From: Actinomycetes bacterium
GTDB lineage: Bacteria > Actinomycetota > Actinomycetes > Actinomycetales > JAJYRW01
Direction: 5' to 3'
Length of the DNA stretch: 5,888 nucleotides
NCBI GenBank assembly: GCA_021793895.1
Contig: JAJYRW010000100.1
Coordinates: 1 to 5,888 of the forward strand
Position 1 is the first letter of the stretch. Each line of letters begins with the position of its first letter. The notes under the pieces were generated by a model. That model worked only from the letters and a program-made list of their open reading frames with translations. It made no database searches and had not been told where the DNA came from. Shown in pieces: positions 1 through 5,461 of the stretch. The position numbers and the translations under genes are program-made.

Positions 1-72
1 GTATGCGCCAGCGATGAATCCGGTGATCGCCAACTTAGTAGCGAGGGCCTTTGCACCTAGTGTGTTAAACAT
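1..72 (-). CDS. Partial ORF, N-terminal 24 codons only; possible exported or membrane-anchored small protein
   Basis: An ATG at 72-70 is preceded by a good Shine-Dalgarno (AGGAG, four bases upstream), and the frame stays open to the left edge. The visible peptide starts MFNTLGAKALATK and continues into a short hydrophobic run (LAITGFIAGAY). Lysines at residues 8 and 13 ahead of a hydrophobic stretch would suit a signal peptide or membrane anchor. It lacks the G^XXXXE motif of a Flp pilin in the part that is visible, although a pilin is what one might expect next to a Tad operon. The gene lies 131 bases beyond the response regulator on the same strand, so it probably has its own promoter or is reached by read-through. 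The function is unknown; the start is fairly secure and the identity is not. Confidence 0.55.
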   Translation of the reverse strand, partial: MFNTLGAKALATKLAITGFIAGAY

Positions 73-74
73 GT

Positions 75-81
75 CTCTCCT
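75..81 (-). promoter_or_regulatory. Shine-Dalgarno AGGAGAG for the partial ORF
   Basis: On the minus strand AGGAGAG lies just upstream of the ATG at 72, with the AGGAG core four bases from the start codon. It is the strongest ribosome binding site in the window and supports translation of the gene cut by the left edge independently of the upstream operon. Confidence 0.6.
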
Positions 82-94
82 AAAAATTCTCGCC

Positions 95-114
95 TGTGGT
101 TTGAGACGCCCACA
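95..114 (-). repeat. Short inverted repeat in the leader of the partial ORF
   Basis: TGTGG at 95-99 and CCACA at 110-114 form a 5-bp stem with a 10-base loop, in the untranslated leader of the gene starting at 72. A second small AT-rich dyad, ACAAA-CAC-TTTGT, lies directly next to it at 112-124. Either could be a leader hairpin or a protein-binding site, but arms this short also occur by chance. No role is assigned. Confidence 0.25.
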
Positions 115-130
115 AACACTTTGTTTTCGA

Positions 131-149
131 TTACGTGGTTAACGTTACG
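131..149. promoter_or_regulatory. Possible operator: TAACGTTA palindrome flanked by TTACG direct repeats
   Basis: The 8-bp palindrome TAACGTTA (140-147) overlaps GTTAAC (138-143). TTACG occurs at 131-135 and again at 145-149, a period of 14 bases. This cluster sits about 60-75 bases upstream of the ATG at 72, where an activator site would be expected for that gene. LuxR/NarL-type regulators bind short AT-rich dyads, so the regulator encoded next door is a natural candidate; that assignment is inference. No convincing -35/-10 pair was seen in the gap. Confidence 0.25.
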
Positions 150-160
150 GGTGGGAAAGA

Positions 161-196
161 CCCAGTTACTAGAAACCTGGGGCCTAACTTGGGCCC
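161..196 (-). terminator. Possible terminator or attenuator hairpins after the response regulator
   Basis: Just past the regulator stop, read on the minus strand, lies a GC-only hairpin with arms GGGCC (196-192) and GGCCC (184-180) and a 7-base loop. A second follows, with arms CCCAG (181-177) and CTGGG (165-161), and then TCTTTCCC. The two share bases near 180-181, and the second competes with a third, TGGG-TCTTT-CCCA (164-152). There is no long T-tract, so this is not a textbook intrinsic terminator, but actinobacterial terminators often lack one. The end of an operon is the right place for it. Confidence 0.35.
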
Positions 197-203
197 AACT
201 TGG
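184..203. repeat. Dyad and direct repeat around TTGGGCCCAA
   Basis: A perfect 10-bp palindrome, TTGGGCCCAA, occupies 189-198. Its symmetry extends imperfectly to 184-203, with a C/C mismatch at 188/199 and a T/G pair at 185/202. The same bases contain the direct repeat AACTTGG at 186-192 and 197-203, an 11-base period or about one helical turn. The centre lacks a loop, so it makes a better DNA-binding dyad than an RNA hairpin. It directly abuts the stop codon of the response regulator gene. Confidence 0.4.
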
Positions 204-836
204 CTATGGGACCGCGGACCTATTGCGGAGCCAAAGCGCGACCGCCTGAGCGCGATTCGTTACGTCTAATTTACTGAAAATTCGGTTGATGTGGTTCTTG
301 ACCGTCTTTTCACTCAAGAACAACTGGGCAGCAATTTCCTGATTTCCCAGGCCCTCCGCGACGGCATCCATCACTTCACGCTCCCGCGCAGTTAATGCGC
401 CTTCGCCGTTAGCAACGGGAGCCGGTTCACTTGCCGGACCGTTCGCGAAGGCAGTAAGCGGCAGGCCCGCCGTAATCGTGCCGCCCGCAAGGCAGGTGGC
501 AAGCCCGTTGGCAATCGCTGCGGGATCCAAGGAGCCGTGAACAATGTATCCGCTGGCCCCGTTTTGCATGGCCCGAGAAATTGTGGCGGAATCGTCTTCG
601 TTCGTCAGCATCACAACGGGGCAATGCGGAATCAACTGCTCGAGCGCATCCAGCCCGCCCATAACCGGCATTGAAACGTCAAGGATCGTGATGTCTACCT
701 CTTCGCGAGCCGCAATTTCTATCGCTTCTTCGCCATTTTCCGCTTCAAAAATCTCGGAGACAGATTCCTGCATCTCCAATGAAACCTTTAATCCCATCCG
801 AATTAATTGGTTATCGTCGACAATCAAGACCTTCAT
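204..836 (-). CDS. NarL/LuxR-family response regulator
   Basis: This 210-residue protein has a receiver domain (about 1-118), an Ala/Pro-rich linker (about 121-146) and a C-terminal LuxR-type helix-turn-helix (about 148-204, from LTAREREV to AVALWL). In the receiver the acidic pair is D7/D8, the phospho-acceptor is D53 in ILDVSMP, and the conserved Thr is T78 in MLTNE. The usual lysine of the GYLLK motif is His100 (GYIVHGS), which is unusual. The length is normal for the NarL/FixJ group. Its ATG overlaps the kinase stop as ATGA, so the two are translationally coupled and surely form a pair. A modest GAGG lies about ten bases upstream. The target genes are not shown by the sequence; the pilus operon or the gene beyond the gap are reasonable guesses. 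Confidence 0.95.
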   Translation of the reverse strand: MKVLIVDDNQLIRMGLKVSLEMQESVSEIFEAENGEEAIEIAAREEVDITILDVSMPVMGGLDALEQLIPHCPVVMLTNEDDSATISRAMQNGASGYIVHGSLDPAAIANGLATCLAGGTITAGLPLTAFANGPASEPAPVANGEGALTAREREVMDAVAEGLGNQEIAAQLFLSEKTVKNHINRIFSKLDVTNRAQAVALWLRNRSAVP

Positions 837-1993
837 GTTTGGTATACCTCGCTCTGCGGGATTTCAACCCGCGCGTGAGTTCCGACCTTTCCAGCAGGCT
901 CAAAATGCAGTTTCCCGGCGTGCGCCCCTAACCGTTCGCGGATGCCTTGAAGCCCGTATCCACCAGTGGTGCTCCGGTTAATGCCACCAATACCGTCGTC
1001 TTTAACGCTTAGGACAAGTTGCCCTTCCCGCAGCGCGGCTTCGACCTGCACCTGCGAGGCCGCCGCATGCTTGCGCACGTTTTCTAATAGTTCTCGCGCA
1101 ATTAAATACAGGTCATTCTCTACTTCGGACCGCAATCCGCTTAGGCCCTCATCTATGTCTTCGTGCAGTTCGATTTCGTATTTCTGGGACCATTCGCGGC
1201 ACAGCTTGCGTAATTTTTCAGCCAACGACAGGTCGCTTTCCCGCAGTTGCGCGAGAGCCGTGCGGGTATCAAGATGCGCTTCTTGGCACGCTTTTTCTAT
1301 CGCAGCAGCAATCTTAAGCGTGCCGGCGTCCACGCCCTGCTCAATTAATTTTGTTTGCAGAGCGGAAGTCAACATCAGGGTACCTGCGAGATCTCCCGCG
1401 ACGGTGTCATGAATATCGCGGGCGATGCGGGTGCGCTCTTTGAACTTGACCTCTTCTTGTTCTAGTCGCGCCATCTGGCGTTGCACGGCAGCATTCGAAC
1501 GCAAACCGGAGCCCAGGGCATTACCGGCGAAAGCGAATAATGGAATAGCTAGCGCGATAGTCGCTGTCAACGCCCAGTGCACCCCAGCATCCGCTACGGG
1601 AGCGATTGCCAAGAAAGTGAGCGCAATAATGGACGACATTCCCACCGCCAAAATCAGCGGAATCATCGTGCCATAGAGCGCGGTCGTGGCAATCGCGTAA
1701 ACGTAAATCAGTTGGCTGCCACCGGTGACGGCAATCACGATCGCGGTCACCGCCAAGTCACAGGCCAATAATATTCCGGACCGCGAAATCTGTTCGCCCG
1801 TCCGGTTCCAGGTGCGAGCCGGAAAATATGAAAGCGGCAGCGCGAAAATAACAACAAAAGTACTCGGCAGCCAGGGCGTATCACTGGTGGTGAATAGAGA
1901 TACCAATGCGAGAATCAACGCAACCAGGCGCACGTGGCAAAGCAAGCGCACTATTCCGCTAATAGCTAGCACATCATGAGACGTGGCTTGCAT
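833..1993 (-). CDS. Membrane sensor histidine kinase (NarL/DesK type, HisKA_3 and HATPase_c)
   Basis: This is a 386-residue kinase. Five or six hydrophobic segments fill residues about 22-161 with only short loops, so there is no sizeable extracytoplasmic sensor domain and sensing is probably within the membrane. A short helical linker (about 168-188) leads to the HisKA_3 dimerisation domain with the phospho-acceptor H195 in RIARDIHD. The ATPase domain follows: N-box ELLENVRKH (301-309), G1 DDGIGG (332-337) and G2 GGYGLQG (344-350). The residue at H+5, normally Gln or His for dephosphorylating the partner, is Gly200. The ATG at 1993 overlaps the tadC stop as TAATG, with only a weak ribosome site, implying coupled translation. 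It ends in an ATGA overlap with its regulator. The signal is unknown; the operon context suggests control of pilus or surface functions. Confidence 0.94.
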   Translation of the reverse strand: MQATSHDVLAISGIVRLLCHVRLVALILALVSLFTTSDTPWLPSTFVVIFALPLSYFPARTWNRTGEQISRSGILLACDLAVTAIVIAVTGGSQLIYVYAIATTALYGTMIPLILAVGMSSIIALTFLAIAPVADAGVHWALTATIALAIPLFAFAGNALGSGLRSNAAVQRQMARLEQEEVKFKERTRIARDIHDTVAGDLAGTLMLTSALQTKLIEQGVDAGTLKIAAAIEKACQEAHLDTRTALAQLRESDLSLAEKLRKLCREWSQKYEIELHEDIDEGLSGLRSEVENDLYLIARELLENVRKHAAASQVQVEAALREGQLVLSVKDDGIGGINRSTTGGYGLQGIRERLGAHAGKLHFEPAGKVGTHARVEIPQSEVYQT

Positions 1994-2877
1994 TAGAACA
2001 ATCCGCTCAATAATTCTGCGTTGCCAAGTATCAAAGCGGATGCGACGAGGAGCAGAGCTGCGGGCAAAATGGTTGTCGTAACCACCATCGAAACCTTGGG
2101 GGTTGCTTTCGCTGCTGTTACCTTCATCATTTGCGCATACTCGCGGCGCGCATCACTGGAGATTTCCTCGAGAGCATCCTGAAGGGGAACACCGAGTTCC
2201 TCCGCCTGCAATAGGGCGGTGACAACGCTGCCAATCGCTTCTGACTTATTGCGTTCGCGCAACCCGAGAAGCGCGTCCCGACGTGATACTCCAACCTGCA
2301 TCTCATCAAGCACCGTTTGCATTTCTTGGCCCATGGGACCGGAATGGTGCTCCGATATGCGCTCTACTGCTTGCCGAAATGACAAGCCCGCCGCGACCGT
2401 GACGCCCAGCACATCGAGGAAGTCTGGGAGTTCGCGATCGATGACCTTTTGCCTATTGGTGGCGGTCGAATGCAGCCATAAACGCATCCAAATAATGAGC
2501 AGAGCACCAAGGAAAGCTCCCATAAGTGGCTGCCCAATTACCAGCGTGACAACAAAAATTACGAGCGCAAAGACAACAAAACCAGTTTGCCGCCGAATAT
2601 ATGACATCACGGTGATGCCATCGGGCTGCCCCGCCCGCCGAATTGCCAGATCGAGTTCGCGGAGCCTATCGGGACCGTAAATCCGCAGTGCTGTTCCCAT
2701 GAAGCGCGCACCCACGTTGTCCAGGAGGTCCCCGAAGCCCTTGCGCTCTTTGGCTTCTTCAGCGGATGCAAACCCTTCAGCGACCGTTTCAAGTCCCGTG
2801 CTGCGCATCAGGCGCACGGCCAAAATACCAACAACCAGCAGGACCGCTGAAGCAATAGGAATCCACAGTTGACCCAT
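1993..2877 (-). CDS. tadC: Tad pilus inner-membrane platform protein TadC (T2SSF/GspF domain)
   Basis: This 294-residue membrane protein is the second of two GspF-like platform proteins. A transmembrane helix at about 3-23 is followed by a soluble region, two helices at about 97-133, a cytoplasmic T2SSF domain (about 150-260, including ELPDFLDVLGVTVAAGLSFRQAV and the EELGVPLQDALEEIS motif) and a final helix at about 263-285. Family knowledge says TadB and TadC together form the platform on which the TadA ATPase acts during Flp pilus assembly. A GGAG lies five bases ahead of the ATG, which overlaps the tadB stop by one base (TAATG). The name rests on position and on the T2SSF architecture; TadB and TadC are paralogues, and order is the main reason for calling this one TadC. 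Confidence 0.92.
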   Translation of the reverse strand: MGQLWIPIASAVLLVVGILAVRLMRSTGLETVAEGFASAEEAKERKGFGDLLDNVGARFMGTALRIYGPDRLRELDLAIRRAGQPDGITVMSYIRRQTGFVVFALVIFVVTLVIGQPLMGAFLGALLIIWMRLWLHSTATNRQKVIDRELPDFLDVLGVTVAAGLSFRQAVERISEHHSGPMGQEMQTVLDEMQVGVSRRDALLGLRERNKSEAIGSVVTALLQAEELGVPLQDALEEISSDARREYAQMMKVTAAKATPKVSMVVTTTILPAALLLVASALILGNAELLSGLF

Positions 2878-3800
2878 TACTGCTCCACGTTCGTCAGGCG
2901 GCGAATGAGCAGGAACCCGATGAGAAACAGCGCGCCAGCGACAATGAGAATGATTTGGCCTAAGAATGAACCCACCATGGTGTCAATCGCCCCGGGGCTC
3001 ATGACGTTCATGAGCAAAATAGATGCCAGGCCGATCAGAATGACCGCATAACCCGAAAACGAAGCCCCCATCATCGTGGACTTCACGTCACGGGTCAGCT
3101 GTTTGCGGTCATCTAGTGTCGCCGCGATATTCGTTAGGGCGGAAACGAGCGCACCGCCCGCGCGGGACTGAATGATCAGAGTCTGAATCAAGACGCGCAG
3201 CTCCCGGGATGGGAGTCGGAGCGATAGATTTTCTAGCGCAGTGGCCAGCGGTAAACCTAGGTCCATTTCCGACTTCACGTTTTTTAATTCTGTCGCGCTT
3301 GGTTCATTCATTTCGCTTGCGGCCAGTGCAATTGACCGCTGCATACCCAATCCCGCGGAAGCCCCATTTGCGAGGAGTCGCGCCAATTCGGGCAGTTGCA
3401 AGATGAAACGCTCGACGCGTGCTCGCCGCCGCCGGTCGATCCACTGTTTGACGCCCCCAAGAAGGAAAAAAGCGATGACGATTGTGCCTATCGTTCCCGC
3501 GAGGGGCCGCAAAATTATCGATACGAGCCCGATCCCAATCGCAACCTGGAGCACGAAAAGCGTCGGCGAGAGGCTTCCCATTCCCGCGCCCGCCAAAAGG
3601 GCTGAAAACCGTTCACCCCAGCCCGTTTTACGCAGTGCCCGGTCGTAGCGCTCGAATGAGAACTTACGCAAGACCGCATCTTTATCAGCTGCGGACAGCA
3701 TCTCCTGTCGATAGCGGTGGTTGTCCTGCAAAACAGCTGTGGTCGTCACCGCGAGCGCGAGCGTCAATACGAGCAGGAGGGAAATTATGGACGGCGTCAT
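2877..3800 (-). CDS. tadB: Tad pilus inner-membrane platform protein TadB (T2SSF/GspF domain)
   Basis: The protein has 307 residues: an N-terminal transmembrane helix (about 4-24), a charged cytoplasmic region (about 26-70), a helix pair (about 82-116), a T2SSF domain (about 130-245, from FILQLPELARLLANGAS through QSRAGGALVSALTNIAATL) and two closing helices (about 250-266 and 279-300). The QSRAGGAL and LDDRK stretches are typical of TadB. It is expected to contact the TadA hexamer and form the assembly platform with TadC. The ATG overlaps the tadA stop as ATGA; the ribosome site is weak (a GGGAAAG about eleven bases away), so translation probably depends on tadA. Nothing appears broken or fused. 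Confidence 0.94.
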   Translation of the reverse strand: MTPSIISLLLVLTLALAVTTTAVLQDNHRYRQEMLSAADKDAVLRKFSFERYDRALRKTGWGERFSALLAGAGMGSLSPTLFVLQVAIGIGLVSIILRPLAGTIGTIVIAFFLLGGVKQWIDRRRRARVERFILQLPELARLLANGASAGLGMQRSIALAASEMNEPSATELKNVKSEMDLGLPLATALENLSLRLPSRELRVLIQTLIIQSRAGGALVSALTNIAATLDDRKQLTRDVKSTMMGASFSGYAVILIGLASILLMNVMSPGAIDTMVGSFLGQIILIVAGALFLIGFLLIRRLTNVEQ

Positions 3801-5089
3801 GATGCCGTTCGCTTTCCCGGCACGGTTTCGCCGGCTGCTTTTAGGCGGTGGGCCAAGACATCAGGAAGACCGTGGTAAACGAACTCTCCCTTGACAACGC
3901 GGTCGGGACCCAGCGGTTCGGAAACGAAGGTCATGATCGGAACGGTGTGGTATTCCTCTTGCCGTTTGGAGGTAAGGGCGACTACTTCGCTCACGCGTCG
4001 CGTTCCGTCCACGGCGCGCTGCAGGTGGACGATTACGTCGATCGCGCCATTTATTTGGTCGCGGATCGTCAGAACTGGCAGCTCTAATTCGCTCATGGTC
4101 GCAAGCGTTTCCAAACGGCCGAGCGCATCGAGCGCCCCATTGGCGTGCACGGTCGCTAGCGAGCCTTCATGCCCCGTGTTCATGGCCTGGAGCATGTCAA
4201 GGGTTTCGCCACCGCGGACCTCACCGACAACGATTCGGTCGGGCCGCATGCGCAGCGCATTTCGCACCAGGTCGCGGATTGTGATTTCACCTTCACCCTC
4301 GACGTTCGCGGGCCGGGATTCTAGGCGCACCACGTGCTGTTGCTGGAGGGACAACTCTGCGGCATCTTCGATAGTCACGATGCGATCAGAGTCTGGGAGT
4401 AGGCCAGATAGTGCATTGAGGAATGTCGTCTTACCGGTACCCGTACCGCCAGAGATAACGACGTTGCACCGCGCGCGAATAAGGCCGCCCAGCAACACCG
4501 CGGTCTGTTCGTCCAGGCTGCCCATCGAAACCAATTCACCCAGTCGGTAGGGACGGGGGAAGCGACGAATGGTTAGCGTCGGGCCATCGAGCGCCAGTGG
4601 CGGGATTATGACGTTGACGCGCTCACCTGAGGGCAGTCGCGCATCGACCATCGGAGAGGATTCGTCAACGCGTCGGTTGACCGTCGAAACGATCCGGTCG
4701 ATGGTCTGCATCAAGTGTTCAGTTGATGAAAAAGTGGTCGCTATGCGTTCAATACGACCGCGGCGTTCCACAAAAATATCGTTCGGACCATTGACCATGA
4801 TCTCAGTAATTGATTCATCAGCGAGGAGCGGCTCTAAGACGCCCAGGCCGAGCGCCTCATCGACCACGCGCCGGATGAGTGCTGCGCGTTCCCGGGCGAT
4901 GAGCACGGGACCTTCCGCGGAGATGAGGTGGGAAAGGACGCGTTCTAAGCGAGCACGACGCTGGGTGGGGCTGAGCCCGGCAAGTTCACCCGGATCTATT
5001 TCTTCTAGCAATCGCTCCCGGTAACGGCTGACGAGGTCGGGGCCGCCCGAGCGCGACTCGGTTCTTTGTACGCGATCAAGTAGTGACAT
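3797..5089 (-). CDS. tadA: Tad/Flp pilus assembly ATPase TadA (CpaF family, secretion NTPase)
   Basis: This 430-residue protein is the motor of the Tad system, a hexameric cytoplasmic ATPase of the VirB11/GspE superfamily. The N-terminal domain (about 20-190) carries the CpaF-typical ITEIMVNGPNDIFVERRG and LPSGERVNVIIPPLALDGP stretches. The ATPase core shows Walker A GGTGTGKTT (214-222, K220), an Asp box around RIVTIEDAAEL (E241/D242), Walker B RIVVGEVRGGE (E290), and a His box with H307 (TGHEGS) and H315 (TVHANG). All catalytic positions are present and the length is usual. The ATG follows the stop of the preceding pseudopilin with no gap (TAA then ATG), with AGGA six bases upstream. TadB and TadC follow in overlap, so the motor and platform are made together. 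Confidence 0.97.
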   Translation of the reverse strand: MSLLDRVQRTESRSGGPDLVSRYRERLLEEIDPGELAGLSPTQRRARLERVLSHLISAEGPVLIARERAALIRRVVDEALGLGVLEPLLADESITEIMVNGPNDIFVERRGRIERIATTFSSTEHLMQTIDRIVSTVNRRVDESSPMVDARLPSGERVNVIIPPLALDGPTLTIRRFPRPYRLGELVSMGSLDEQTAVLLGGLIRARCNVVISGGTGTGKTTFLNALSGLLPDSDRIVTIEDAAELSLQQQHVVRLESRPANVEGEGEITIRDLVRNALRMRPDRIVVGEVRGGETLDMLQAMNTGHEGSLATVHANGALDALGRLETLATMSELELPVLTIRDQINGAIDVIVHLQRAVDGTRRVSEVVALTSKRQEEYHTVPIMTFVSEPLGPDRVVKGEFVYHGLPDVLAHRLKAAGETVPGKRTAS

Positions 5090-5461
5090 TTACGATCCTG
5101 GAAGCTCCGCGACTCGCTCCACCGTGATCGTGTGTCCCAAGCCCGCGAACCCAATCACATAGTCAGCCTCGACTGCGACGCATACGCCACCGCAACTCGA
5201 TTTGGCGGCGCCGCCGGTTTTCACGGCACGCAGTTGTGCCCATCCCGGCAGCGAATTTGCCACGGTGGCGTTTGGGTCGGCGCCTGATGACACGAGGGCG
5301 CGGGCGCCATCACGCGCCGCAGATTCAGTGACTGACCCCAGTTGCGCTGCAAAAATGCCCTGCACCGCAATTATGGCGACAGCGACCATTAGCCCGACTA
5401 CGCCGATGACTTCGATAGAAATAGAGCCGCGTTCGGTGGCGGTGGATTTTGTAGCCATCAT
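5090..5461 (-). CDS. TadE-like minor pseudopilin
   Basis: This 123-residue protein has a short charged leader (MMATKSTATERG) ending in a prepilin-peptidase site, G12^SISIE, with the conserved Glu17 at +5. A hydrophobic helix follows at about 18-39, then QLGSVTESAARDGARAL as in TadE/TadF proteins, which are exported minor pilins or pseudopilins. The mature part has two cysteines in CGGVC (90 and 94), possibly a disulfide. GTG at 5464 is an alternative start, but the GGAAGG ribosome site (5469-5474) sits seven bases from the ATG at 5461, so that ATG is preferred; the next ATG at 5458 is also possible. The ATG overlaps the upstream stop as TGATG. It abuts tadA directly. TadE versus TadF cannot be settled. 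Confidence 0.85.
   Translation of the reverse strand: MMATKSTATERGSISIEVIGVVGLMVAVAIIAVQGIFAAQLGSVTESAARDGARALVSSGADPNATVANSLPGWAQLRAVKTGGAAKSSCGGVCVAVEADYVIGFAGLGHTITVERVAELPGS
5096..5099 (-). promoter_or_regulatory. Shine-Dalgarno AGGA for tadA
   Basis: AGGA lies six bases upstream of the tadA ATG, inside the last codons of the upstream pseudopilin, whose TAA touches the ATG. It supports the chosen start at 5089. Confidence 0.45.

Noticed and set aside
73..203. A sigma-70-type promoter for the gene at 72
   Set aside because: No -35/-10 pair with acceptable spacing could be identified by eye, so none is annotated although a promoter is likely.
544..981. Plus-strand ORF of 145 codons spanning the regulator/kinase junction
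   Set aside because: It is antisense to two well-supported genes and shows no recognisable domain.
2219..2680. Plus-strand ORF of 153 codons opposite tadC
   Set aside because: The composition is Arg/Ser/Thr-rich, as expected from antisense reading of a GC-rich gene; tadC on the minus strand explains the region fully.
3891..4550. Long plus-strand ORF of 219 codons opposite tadA
   Set aside because: It is the antisense shadow of a clear CpaF-family ATPase; the translation is Ser/Arg/Thr-rich with no domain, and there is no plausible ribosome site or neighbour on that strand.
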